Source: Halorussus vallis
GTDB lineage: Archaea > Halobacteriota > Halobacteria > Halobacteriales > Haladaptataceae
Direction: 5' to 3'
NCBI RefSeq assembly: GCF_024138165.1
Contig: NZ_CP100000.1
Coordinates: forward strand, 1,550,001-1,614,000
Length of the DNA stretch: 64,000 bases
Under the pieces are notes generated by a model. That model was not told the origin of the DNA. It searched no databases and saw only the letters and a list, made by a program, of their open reading frames with translations. Numbering within the stretch: position 1 is the stretch's first letter; the number at the start of each line of letters is the position of its first letter. Positions 9,199 to 17,513 of this stretch are shown here, one piece after another. The position numbers and the translations under genes were made by a program.

Positions 9199-9891
9199 AT
9201 GGCGATTCCGGAGCGGTACGCGCGGACGTATCTCGAACGCGGGCCGAACCTGGTCTGGCTTCTGGTAGTGAACGTCATCGCGATGCTGGTCGGGGTTCGG
9301 TTCTACGTCGAGACGCTGCCGGAGGTCCCGACCTACCTCTGGCCGCTGTACGCCGACTCGCCCGCGGCACTCTTCCTGGCGACGCTCTCGCTCGTGACGC
9401 TGCTGCCGAACCTGGGTCGGCGACTCGCCGACGCCCCCAGCAACCGACCGCTCCGGTACCTCCACACGCTCGCGTTCGCGTCGCTGGTGAAGTACGGACT
9501 CTGGACGTTCGTCGCGCTCAACCTCGGCTTCTCGCAGTACTTCGGACCGCCGTGGGAGTCGGGGCCGCTGTGGGACTACTGGTTCATCGTCCTGACCCAC
9601 CTCGCGTTCGTCGTCGAGGCGTACCTCCTGCCGTACTACGCCGACACGAGTCGCGGGGCGCTCGCGGCGGCGCTCGGAGTCCTCCTGGTCAACGACGCGC
9701 TCGACTACGGCCTCGGACTCCACCCGCCGCTCCGGTACACGCCGGACCTGCTGTTGCCCGCCGCGACCGTCGCGCTCTCGGTACTCTCGGTCGCCGCGGC
9801 CGCCCGCGCGCTCGGCCGCCGCCGGAACCGCGGCGGCCCCGCGTCCGCCGACTCGGCCCGGTCGCGTGACGAACCGAGTCGAGGAAGCTAA
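9199..9891 (+). CDS. DUF1405 family membrane protein
   Basis: A 230-residue integral membrane protein with about six helices, e.g. LVWLLVVNVIAMLVGVRFYV near residue 17. The pattern, with a conserved YLWPLYADSP and a central GPLWDYWFIVLTH, fits the DUF1405 family of archaea and some Bacilli; role unknown. ATG at 9199 is chosen because the upstream in-frame extension from 9013 overlaps a TATA-like box (TTTATATGG, 9019-9026) and is not membrane-like. This start would imply a 5' leader of about 150 bases. Confidence 0.8.
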   Translation: MAIPERYARTYLERGPNLVWLLVVNVIAMLVGVRFYVETLPEVPTYLWPLYADSPAALFLATLSLVTLLPNLGRRLADAPSNRPLRYLHTLAFASLVKYGLWTFVALNLGFSQYFGPPWESGPLWDYWFIVLTHLAFVVEAYLLPYYADTSRGALAAALGVLLVNDALDYGLGLHPPLRYTPDLLLPAATVALSVLSVAAAARALGRRRNRGGPASADSARSRDEPSRGS

Positions 9892-9995
9892 TCGGTCTTT
9901 GAACACTCGCGGGCCGTCTGCTGGCTTCGCTCCCGTTCGTAAACGGAACGAACGAATCTCGGTCTTTTTAAGGCGAGCTGAACTACGCATTCTCG

Positions 9996-11000
9996 ATGAG
10001 AACGTACCGAGCCGTCCTGTTGGCGCTGCTCGCCGCCTGCGGCGCGCTAGCGGTAGCCACTCCAACCGGTGCAGTCGCGACCGACGACGCGGTTCGCCCC
10101 GGCTACGACGCCGAGGGCGGTCCCTCGGCCGCCGTCCTCCAATCCGACGCGCCGAACGACAACGCCAGTGCGAACGCCACGCTCGGCGCGGACATCTCGG
10201 CGTTCATGCAGTCGAACGCCGCCGAAATCGGCGGTGCGGTCGAAACCGGCATGTGGACCGCGGCGTTCAACGCCACCGACAACGCGTCGGCCAAGGAGCG
10301 GCTCGTCGACCGCCGGACCAGACAGCTCCAGAAGGAACTCCAGGCGCTCCAGCAGCGGAAACAGCGACTCGTCGAGCGCCACGAGGCCGGAAACCTCGGC
10401 GACACGGCCTACAAGGCCCAGGTGAGCCACCTCCTCGGGCGCATCAACGCACTCCAGTCGGCGGTCAACACGACCATCAGCACGGCCGCCAGCGCGCCGC
10501 CACAGTCGACGGTCGGCGCGACCGCACAGGGGACCGCGCGCGGCAAGGGTAACCTGGGTCGGCTCCGGAACATCGGCCAGCAGGCCGCGAACCTCTCGGG
10601 GCCCGAAATCGCCGCCGTGGCGCGCAACACCTCGGGCGTCGGCCTCGAAAACGGCCGGTCGAACGGCGCGAAGAACGGCCTCGGCGTCGGCAACGCCACC
10701 GGCCCGACGAACGGTTCGAACGGCCTCGGCGTCGGTCCCGGCTCGAACGGGAATCGGGGCAACGGACAGGGGCCGCAGAACGGAGCCGGCAACCCCGGCG
10801 GTGAAGCCCCGCTCGCCGGCGACGGGACGAACGCGACCCTCGACGACCCCGTGACCGGACCGACCGTCAACGGGACGAACGGACTTGACGGACTCGTGAA
10901 CGACTCGACCGACGGCCTCGACGCCGAGACGGTCGCCGACGCGTTCGACCACAGCGCGACCCCGTTCGGCGTATTACTGGCCCCGAACGTCGCGGCGTAA
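9996..11000 (+). CDS. Secreted Asn/Gly-rich protein with coiled-coil segment
   Basis: A 334-residue exported protein with a Sec-type signal peptide (RAVLLALLAACGALAVATPT) and many potential N-glycosylation sequons (NAT, NDS, NTT, NGS). Residues about 100-150 form a charged coiled coil (LQKELQALQQRKQRLVERH). Residues about 220-285 are low-complexity with repeated NGLGVG units. It ends with a short hydrophobic stretch, FGVLLAPNVAA. Function unknown, probably cell-surface. TTTTTAAGG at 9964-9972 supports the start. The next gene encodes an HTH protein, an arrangement that may be functional. Confidence 0.75.
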   Translation: MRTYRAVLLALLAACGALAVATPTGAVATDDAVRPGYDAEGGPSAAVLQSDAPNDNASANATLGADISAFMQSNAAEIGGAVETGMWTAAFNATDNASAKERLVDRRTRQLQKELQALQQRKQRLVERHEAGNLGDTAYKAQVSHLLGRINALQSAVNTTISTAASAPPQSTVGATAQGTARGKGNLGRLRNIGQQAANLSGPEIAAVARNTSGVGLENGRSNGAKNGLGVGNATGPTNGSNGLGVGPGSNGNRGNGQGPQNGAGNPGGEAPLAGDGTNATLDDPVTGPTVNGTNGLDGLVNDSTDGLDAETVADAFDHSATPFGVLLAPNVAA

Positions 11001-11086
11001 TCGGCCGGTAGCCGACCCGATGCGCGGTCGTCGGGTCGGGCGGAGAGACACCCTTTTCAGCGCGCGTTTCTTAGGCCCGGTCGTGA

Positions 11087-11869
11087 ATGGACTCCGCCGA
11101 GTTACTCGACATTCTGGGAAACGAAAACCGTAGGCGAATCCTCCGCCTGCTGGCACGCAAACCCTGTTACGTCACGGAGATTAGCGAGTACCTCGGCGTC
11201 AGTCCCAAGGCCGTCATCGACCACCTCCGGAAACTGGAGGACGCCGGTCTCATCGAGAGTCGCACCGACGACCAGCGGCGCAAGTACTTCAGCATCTCGC
11301 GGAACCTCCGACTCGAAGTCGAAGTTTCGCCCTACCAGTTCGGCATGAAGAGCGCCTACCCGGCGAGTACGAACCTCGACGTGAGCGCCTGCCGGTACGT
11401 CTCGCTCAACATCCAGTACGACGCCGACACCGCCGACCAGGAGAAAGACGCCGACGAGGCGGCCGCCGAATCGTCGGCGAAGCCGGACGAAACCGCCGAC
11501 GAAGCCGACGGACGAGACGCTGACGAGACGGACATTGGCGAGACGGACGCCGACGCCCAAACCGCGGCGGGGCTCGCGGCGGAACTCACCCAACTCGAAG
11601 ACCTCCAGAGCGAACTCTCGCTCGCACAGCGGTGGGTCCACGGCCGTATCGCCGACGTGCGCGACCGCCTCGCGAGCGAACTCGACGCCGAGGGCGAAAA
11701 GCGCCTTCACGCCGAGGTGCTGGCGGCCGTCGCGGGCGGCGCCGAGACAGTCGCCGAGGTCGCCCGCGACGTCGACGCCCCCGAACCGGTGGTCGAGGAG
11801 TGTCTCGACCTGCTGGCCGGCCGCGACGTGCTGACCGAAGACGGCGGACAGTGGTCGCTGGCGGAGTGA
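11087..11869 (+). CDS. ArsR-like winged-helix transcriptional regulator with helical C-terminal region
   Basis: A 260-residue DNA-binding protein. The N-terminal winged helix (about residues 1-75) contains ILGNENRRRILRLLARKP and a recognition helix SPKAVIDHLRKLEDAGLI. A conserved middle part (VSPYQFGMKSAYPAS) is followed by an acidic linker and a second small helical domain near the C terminus that again looks wHTH-like (AETVAEVARDVDAPEPVVEE). It may regulate the secreted-protein gene just upstream; this is inference from position. Confidence 0.85.
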   Translation: MDSAELLDILGNENRRRILRLLARKPCYVTEISEYLGVSPKAVIDHLRKLEDAGLIESRTDDQRRKYFSISRNLRLEVEVSPYQFGMKSAYPASTNLDVSACRYVSLNIQYDADTADQEKDADEAAAESSAKPDETADEADGRDADETDIGETDADAQTAAGLAAELTQLEDLQSELSLAQRWVHGRIADVRDRLASELDAEGEKRLHAEVLAAVAGGAETVAEVARDVDAPEPVVEECLDLLAGRDVLTEDGGQWSLAE

Positions 11870-11923
11870 CGCGGCGTCACGCGGAAATCTCTTCTGCGAG
11901 CGAACGCGGTCGAAAACTGGGGT

Positions 11924-12415
11924 TCAGATGTCGGCCGTCAGGCCGTCGCGAAGGTCGCCGCCGAAGTACGCGCCGAGCGCGCCCGCCAGCAGGCCGGTTC
12001 CGGCGCCGAAGACGGCGAGCTGAACTCCCGCGCCGCCGAACGCCGTGAGCGCGAGGTGTCCGAGGACGGCCGTCAGTCCGGCGACGACCGCGCCGGCGAC
12101 CGCGGATTCGAGGACGGTCGAGCGCTCGACGGCGAGACCGAGCGCGAACGCGCCGGCGAAGACGCCGAGCAAGCCCGTGAACTGGTCGAGTATCGGGAGC
12201 GGGACGAACGCACTCCCGACGAACATGCAGACGCCGAGGAGCACGAGCGCGTAGCCGAACGTCTTCGGATTGAAGATGTTCGCCGCGCGCGACTTGGCGC
12301 GCTGACCGAGCGAGGCCGACTGGCTCTGGGTCTGCTCGCCGGACTCGGCGTCGAGCGTGGAGGTGAGGTCGTCCGCGAGCGAGTCGCGGGTGCGCTGGTC
12401 GGAGCGCTGGGGCAT
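11924..12415 (-). CDS. Small four-helix membrane protein
   Basis: A 163-residue protein. A polar 50-residue N-terminus is followed by four hydrophobic segments, e.g. TFGYALVLLGVCMFVGSAFV and AVAGAVVAGLTAVLGHLAL. It ends with a glycine-rich tail (GAYFGGDLRDGL). I do not recognise the family. It faces away from the next gene across about 150 bases. Confidence 0.65.
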   Translation of the reverse strand: MPQRSDQRTRDSLADDLTSTLDAESGEQTQSQSASLGQRAKSRAANIFNPKTFGYALVLLGVCMFVGSAFVPLPILDQFTGLLGVFAGAFALGLAVERSTVLESAVAGAVVAGLTAVLGHLALTAFGGAGVQLAVFGAGTGLLAGALGAYFGGDLRDGLTADI

Positions 12416-12569
12416 GCGTAGCTGTTGGGCGGGTGAGGTAATGGGTCTTTCCGTGGGCGCTCCGAACGGGAGTTACTACTGTTGGGTGACGGCTCGATTT
12501 TCCCACGAGATGATAGACTGTACCTGCCACGAACAGAGGACAGTAACCCTTCGAGCCCGTGTCTGTTCT

Positions 12570-13544
12570 ATGAATTTCGATTCGGTCGTCGGTCGGGAGT
12601 CTCGCTACGCGCGCCTCGCCCAGTGGGCGTTGATCGAGGGCGATCGACTCCTCATCACGGCGGGAGTGTCCGCGGCGACCTTCGCGCTCACGTGGACGCT
12701 CATCGCGAGCGGCACGCTCTCGGTGAACCCTCGGAGTCCCATCGAGTCGATACTCGGGAGCGGGGTCGTCGCCGGCCTCTTCTCGCTCATCTCGGTGACG
12801 CTGACCATCAATCAACTCGTTTCCTCGCGGGTCTTCGGCGGACTGGACACGTTCCAGGAGAAGTTCGAGGGCGGCAACGACCTGCGGAACAAGATCGCGG
12901 AGATCTCCGGGCATCCCTCGCCGCCGATCGACGCGGCGGAGTTCATCGCCTTCATCGGCGAGACGCTCGGTGAGCAAGCGGTCGCGCTCCGGGACGAACG
13001 CGACCGCGACGACGAGGAGATGGGCGAGGAGATAGCCTCGTACGTCGACGATCTGGTCGAGTACGCGCAACCGGTCCGGGAGGTGTCGAACGAGATGTCG
13101 CCCGAGACGGTCATCCTGACGCTCGCGGGCCCCGATTTCGCGCAGTACCTCAATCGGACGGACGACCTCCGGAGCGGGCGGTACGAGGAACTCACCGACG
13201 CAGAGTCCGACCGACTCGACTCGATAGCCCACCTGCTGAGCGCGCTCACCGTGTTCCGGCAGTACTTCAAGACCATCTCGCTCCACCAGGAACTGGCCCG
13301 GCTGTCGCGGCAGTTCGTCTTCATCGGATTTCCGGCGGTGATGGTCGCGCTGCTCGCCCCGCTACTCTACAAGTCGAATCCGGCGGCGGTGCTCGTGCCG
13401 TACTCGCTGCCGCTGATCATGAGCGCCAGCCTCACCGTCGTCGTCACGCCGCTGGTGCTGTTGATGGTCTACATGCTCCGCATCGCGACCATCTTCAGGT
13501 ACACCGTCTCGGTCGCCCCGTTCGTCCCGCCGGCCGAGTGGTGA
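12570..13544 (+). CDS. Haloarchaeal four-helix membrane protein, paralogue A
   Basis: A 324-residue protein with two helices near the N terminus, a central cytosolic domain of about 150 residues, and two helices near the C terminus. It is a divergent paralogue of the gene at 15828-17105: both have FRQYFK/GREYFK plus ELARLSRQ before helix 3 and an IATIFR/AATITQ...T-S-APF motif after helix 4. Function unknown; the layout suggests a membrane scaffold or sensor. The ATG at 12570 fits the first conserved residues; a longer ORF exists upstream but is not protein-like. Confidence 0.75.
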   Translation: MNFDSVVGRESRYARLAQWALIEGDRLLITAGVSAATFALTWTLIASGTLSVNPRSPIESILGSGVVAGLFSLISVTLTINQLVSSRVFGGLDTFQEKFEGGNDLRNKIAEISGHPSPPIDAAEFIAFIGETLGEQAVALRDERDRDDEEMGEEIASYVDDLVEYAQPVREVSNEMSPETVILTLAGPDFAQYLNRTDDLRSGRYEELTDAESDRLDSIAHLLSALTVFRQYFKTISLHQELARLSRQFVFIGFPAVMVALLAPLLYKSNPAAVLVPYSLPLIMSASLTVVVTPLVLLMVYMLRIATIFRYTVSVAPFVPPAEW

Positions 13545-13621
13545 ACGGGTGCGCACTCGACCGACGGTTCCGGAAGAGCCGAAAAGATGGTTTGAAGTCC
13601 GGCGCGGCGGTAGCCCGTGGT

Positions 13622-14863
13622 ATGAATCCCGGCGACCGCGTCCGCGTCGAGCGGGCCGACCAGACCTACGAGGGCGTACTGCTCCCCTCCACGACGAGCG
13701 AGCACCTCGTCGTCAAACTCGACGGCGGCTACAACGTCGGCGTCGACCGCGAGGCCGCAGACGTCGACGTGCTCGAAGACGACGTGTACGACATTGAGGA
13801 GGGCGAGACGAGCGACTCCTCGGCGGTCGAGTTCGACCCCGACCTGCCGACCGTCTCGCTCATCTCTACCGGCGGCACCATCGCCTCGACGGTCGACTAC
13901 CGCACCGGCGCGGTCACGGCGCAGTTCGACGCCGAGGACGTGCTCCGGGCGGTCCCGGACCTCGCGGGCCGGGCCAACTACCGCGGGCGCGTGGTCGCCA
14001 ACATCCTCAGCGAGAACATGACCCCCGACGTGTGGCGCGACCTCGCGGAGGCGGTCTACGAGGAAATCGAGGCGGGCGCCGACGGCGTGGTCGTGATGCA
14101 CGGCACCGACACGATGCAGTTCACCGCGTCGGCGCTCTCGTTCGTACTCGACACGCCCGTCCCCGTCGTGTTCACCGGAAGCCAGCGGTCGGCCGACCGG
14201 CCCTCCTCTGACAACGTGATGAACGCGGTCTGCGCGGTCGAGGCCGCCAAGGCCGACGCCGCGGAGGTGCTGGTCTGCATGCACGCCACCGAGAGCGACG
14301 ACGTCTGCGCGCTCCACCGGGGCACCCGGGTGCGGAAGAACCACACCTCCCGCCGGGACGCCTTCGAGACGGTGGGCCGAAAGCCCCTGGGAGAGGTCGA
14401 CTACGACACCGGCGAAGTGAGCTTCCGCCGCGAGCACGCCGAGCGCGGCCAGAAGGACCTCGACATCGCGCCCGAACTCGAAGCCGACGTGGAACTGCTC
14501 AAGTTCACGCCCGGGATGGGCGTCGAAGCGCTCGACTTCGCCGAGGGGAAGGCCGGCCTCGTCCTCGAAGGCACCGGCCTCGGCCACGTCCACTCCGACT
14601 GGGTCGACCGCATCGCCGAACTGGTCGACGACGGCACGACGGTCGTCATGACCAGCCAGTGCATCGAGGGCCGGGTCTGCGACCGGGTCTACGACACCGG
14701 CCGGGACCTGCTGGAGGCCGGCGTCGTGGAGGGCGAGGACATGCTCCCCGGCACCGCGAAGGTGAAACTGATGTGGGCGCTGGCAAACAGCGCCGACGTG
14801 CCCGAGACGATTCGGGAACCGCTGGCCGGCGAGATACAGCAGCGGTCGGTGCCGTGGATTTAG
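13622..14863 (+). CDS. gatD: Glutamyl-tRNA(Gln) amidotransferase subunit D
   Basis: A 413-residue L-asparaginase-like subunit of the archaeal GatDE amidotransferase, which converts Glu-tRNA(Gln) to Gln-tRNA(Gln). A short SH3-like N-terminal domain (NPGDRVRVERADQTYEGVLL) precedes the asparaginase domain. Both catalytic threonine motifs are present, ISTGGTIAS (about residue 86) and MHGTDTM (about 160), as is the lysine region. Unlike plain asparaginases the N-terminal domain marks GatD. gatE is not in the window. The GNAT gene follows after one base. Confidence 0.95.
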   Translation: MNPGDRVRVERADQTYEGVLLPSTTSEHLVVKLDGGYNVGVDREAADVDVLEDDVYDIEEGETSDSSAVEFDPDLPTVSLISTGGTIASTVDYRTGAVTAQFDAEDVLRAVPDLAGRANYRGRVVANILSENMTPDVWRDLAEAVYEEIEAGADGVVVMHGTDTMQFTASALSFVLDTPVPVVFTGSQRSADRPSSDNVMNAVCAVEAAKADAAEVLVCMHATESDDVCALHRGTRVRKNHTSRRDAFETVGRKPLGEVDYDTGEVSFRREHAERGQKDLDIAPELEADVELLKFTPGMGVEALDFAEGKAGLVLEGTGLGHVHSDWVDRIAELVDDGTTVVMTSQCIEGRVCDRVYDTGRDLLEAGVVEGEDMLPGTAKVKLMWALANSADVPETIREPLAGEIQQRSVPWI

Positions 14864-14864
14864 G

Positions 14865-15776
14865 ATGAGCACCGGCATCCAACTCCGGGAGGCGACCCAC
14901 GACGACTACGAGGCCGTCGTCGCGTTCACCGAGAACACCTGGCCCGACCGCGACGGGGGCGACTACATCCCCCACATCTACCACGACTGGATAGAGGGCG
15001 ACGACCGCCGGACGGTCGTCGCGGACGCCGGCGACGACATCGCCGGCATCGTCCAGTGCGTGCTCCTCTCCGACTGGGAGGCGTGGGGCCAGGGGATGCG
15101 AGTCAACCCCGAATTCCGCGGCCGGAACGTCGGCGTCGAGATGACTCACGACCTCTTCTCGTGGGCGCGGGACCGGGGCGCGACCGTGCTTCGGAACATG
15201 GTGTTCTCCTGGAACGTGGCGGGACTGGGCCACTCGCGGGCGACCGGCTACGAACCCGCGACCGAGTTCCGGTGGGCGCACCCGACTCCGGACCCGGACG
15301 CCGAACCGGCTGGCCGGGCCGAAATCACGAGCGACCCGAACGCGGCGTGGCGATTCTGGACCGACAGCGCCGCCCGCGACCACCTCCGCGGCCTGGCGCT
15401 CGACGACGAGGAGTCGTGGGCGCTCTCGCAGTTGACCCGCGACCACCTCCGTGCGGCGGCCGACGACGACGGCCTGTTCGTCGTTCAGGGCGAGAAGACT
15501 CGCGGGTTCGCCCACCGCGTCCGGGAGTACGACCGGCCGGACGAGGACGGCGACCCCGCTCGGTGGGTCGAGTACGGCGTCGGCGCGTGGGCCGACGCCG
15601 AGAGCGCCGCCGCGCTGTTCGGGGCGGTCGCGCGCGACGCCGCCGCGCGCGACGCCGACCGCACCCGCGTCCTGATTCCCGAAACCGTCGAGGCGGTCAG
15701 CGACGCCGCCGCCTGCCGAGTCGAGGTCGCCGCCGAACCGGACTTCGTACTCGCGGCCGACCTCACCGGAAAGTAG
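14865..15776 (+). CDS. GNAT family N-acetyltransferase
   Basis: A 303-residue protein whose first half is a GNAT domain; the acetyl-CoA loop is visible in MRVNPEFRGRNVGVEMTHDL (about residues 77-96). The C-terminal half has no motif I can name and may be a second degenerate GNAT fold. The ATG begins one base after the gatD stop, so the two are probably co-transcribed. The substrate is unknown. Confidence 0.85.
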   Translation: MSTGIQLREATHDDYEAVVAFTENTWPDRDGGDYIPHIYHDWIEGDDRRTVVADAGDDIAGIVQCVLLSDWEAWGQGMRVNPEFRGRNVGVEMTHDLFSWARDRGATVLRNMVFSWNVAGLGHSRATGYEPATEFRWAHPTPDPDAEPAGRAEITSDPNAAWRFWTDSAARDHLRGLALDDEESWALSQLTRDHLRAAADDDGLFVVQGEKTRGFAHRVREYDRPDEDGDPARWVEYGVGAWADAESAAALFGAVARDAAARDADRTRVLIPETVEAVSDAAACRVEVAAEPDFVLAADLTGK

Positions 15777-15784
15777 GAGTCGTT

Positions 15785-15820
15785 CGGCTCGCTCGCGCGC
15801 ATCGGCGCGCGAGCGAGCCG
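15785..15820. terminator. Perfect 16-bp inverted repeat between convergent genes
   Basis: CGGCTCGCTCGCGCGC, loop ATCG, then the exact complement. It lies between the convergent ends of the GNAT gene (stop 15776) and the membrane protein (stop 15828), so it could end transcription from both sides. No T tract is present. Confidence 0.6.
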
Positions 15821-15827
15821 TATCGCA

Positions 15828-17105
15828 TCAGTCGTCGGTCTTCGCTTTCCCCGTCTCCGACTCGTCGCTCTCTGCGTCGCCAGTCGCCGCCTCGTTGCTC
15901 TCGTCCTCGCCTCCCTCGGCCTCCGCGGCCGGTTCCGGCGTCCCCTCGTCTGTGCCGGGCATGTTCCACTCGATGGAATCGGTGGCGGTGTCCCAGTCGA
16001 CCGTCTCGCCCACGTCGCTCTGCTGGAGCAGGAACGGCCCCGCCGAGAGCGTGCGCTGGGTGATGGTCGCCGCCCGGACGATGTAGGCCGTGAAGATGAG
16101 GTACGGGCCGAGCGCGAGCGTGTAGGCGACGCTGACGAACACCACCAGCGGCGACACGCCGAACAGCGACATCTCGGGGATGAGCTTCGAGTCGAGCGCC
16201 AGCAGGACGTACGAGGTGAACACGATGGCCGGTAGCGAGACGTACAACAGCCTGCTCGACAGCCGCGCGAGTTCCCGCTTGTAGTACAGCGACTTGAAGT
16301 ACTCCCGGCCGGTGGCGAAGAACTTCAGCGTGTCGATGAGGTCGTCGATGGCCTGGTTCTCGTCGTCATCGAGCGCGTCGCCGTACTTGCGCTTGAACCG
16401 CCTGGCGACGTTGAGTTGCCAGGAGTAGTTGTAGTTCAGCCCGGCCAACAGCACGTCGAACGTGCCGAATCGCGCGTTGTGGAGCGTATCTCCGGCTTTC
16501 TGGGCGTCCTGGTGGACGCGGTCCGCGAAGTCGCTCGCCTCTTCGGCGAACTGGCCGTCGTTGCCCTCGGCGTGTTCGGCGAGCGCCTCGGCCTGCCGGT
16601 CGATGGTGCCCAGGATGACCCGCAGGAACTCGGCGGGCCGGGTCGGACTCACCTCGGACTCGATGTAATCCTCGATGCGGTTGCGGTACTGCACCGACGC
16701 GTCGATGCGCTGTTCCTGGCTCTCGATGTCGGTTATCTCCTGCGAGAGAAAGACCGAGTTGATGGAGACGACGATCGAGACGAGCAGGATGATGCCGCTC
16801 AGTAGCGTGTTGAACAGCGTCTGGACCGTGTTCGTCTCTCTGAGCAACCCGCGCACGTCGACCGGCCGCACGACCGACAGCGCGACGAGCGCCACCAGCA
16901 CGGTGGCCATCAGCACCACCGCGACCTTCCAGCGGTCGGCGCTGAGCAGCAGCCAGCGAGCGACGCGGCTCTCTCCCGGTAGTTCGAGCGACGACGGAAC
17001 GCTCGGGACCCCCTCGCGGAGCTGCGACGCGTCGTCACGAAGCTCCCGAGCCCCGTCGCGAACCTCGTCTACCCGCGACTGGTCGTCGGTTTCTCCCGTC
17101 CCCAT
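15828..17105 (-). CDS. Haloarchaeal four-helix membrane protein, paralogue B
   Basis: A 425-residue paralogue of the protein at 12570-13544. There are two N-terminal helices (VAVVLMATVLVALVALSVV and TLLSGIILLVSIVVSINSVF), a long helical cytosolic domain, then GREYFKSLYYKRELARLSSR and two further helices. It ends with an acidic low-complexity tail of about 60 residues, rich in Glu, Ala and Thr. Function unknown. It is transcribed convergently to gatD-GNAT. Confidence 0.75.
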   Translation of the reverse strand: MGTGETDDQSRVDEVRDGARELRDDASQLREGVPSVPSSLELPGESRVARWLLLSADRWKVAVVLMATVLVALVALSVVRPVDVRGLLRETNTVQTLFNTLLSGIILLVSIVVSINSVFLSQEITDIESQEQRIDASVQYRNRIEDYIESEVSPTRPAEFLRVILGTIDRQAEALAEHAEGNDGQFAEEASDFADRVHQDAQKAGDTLHNARFGTFDVLLAGLNYNYSWQLNVARRFKRKYGDALDDDENQAIDDLIDTLKFFATGREYFKSLYYKRELARLSSRLLYVSLPAIVFTSYVLLALDSKLIPEMSLFGVSPLVVFVSVAYTLALGPYLIFTAYIVRAATITQRTLSAGPFLLQQSDVGETVDWDTATDSIEWNMPGTDEGTPEPAAEAEGGEDESNEAATGDAESDESETGKAKTDD

Positions 17106-17204
17106 ATTCCTCCCCCTACCTTTTGCAGGGACCCGGAGGCTAAGGTCTTCGGGTTGAAATGTCCGGGTCCGGCCGAGGAGAAAAGCCCGTCGTCGCGGAC
17201 GCGC

Positions 17205-17480
17205 TCAGCCGCCGCTGACCGGCGGGAACAGCGCGAGTTCGTCGCCCTCGTCGAGTTCGGTGTCGAGCCCTCGCTGCTCGCCGACGCTCGTCCCGTTTCG
17301 CAGGACGTTGATGTGGTCGCGCATGTCGCCGTCGTCGTCGTAGATGCGGTCGGCCAGGCCGGGCCGGTCGGCGACCAGCGCGTCGAGGGCCGCCCCGACC
17401 GTCTCGCCCGGTTCGGCGTCCACGGCGATCTCCTTGTCTCCGGCGACCTCGGCGAGGTCCGCGAACAGCTTCCACTGCAT
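17205..17480 (-). CDS. samp1: Ubiquitin-like small archaeal modifier protein (SAMP1/MoaD family)
   Basis: A 91-residue beta-grasp protein ending in the diagnostic di-glycine (FPPVSGG). It closely resembles Haloferax SAMP1, from MQWKLFADLAEVAG through RDHINVLRNG. In haloarchaea SAMPs are adenylated at the C-terminal glycine by UbaA and then joined to lysines of target proteins; MoaD-like members also carry sulfur for molybdopterin. It lies 33 bases downstream of the RCK_C gene and may be co-transcribed. A longer reading from 17507 is possible but the match starts at MQWK. Confidence 0.9.
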   Translation of the reverse strand: MQWKLFADLAEVAGDKEIAVDAEPGETVGAALDALVADRPGLADRIYDDDGDMRDHINVLRNGTSVGEQRGLDTELDEGDELALFPPVSGG

Positions 17481-17513
17481 ACTCGACCCTGAGGGACGGG
17501 GGGACAAAGAGGG

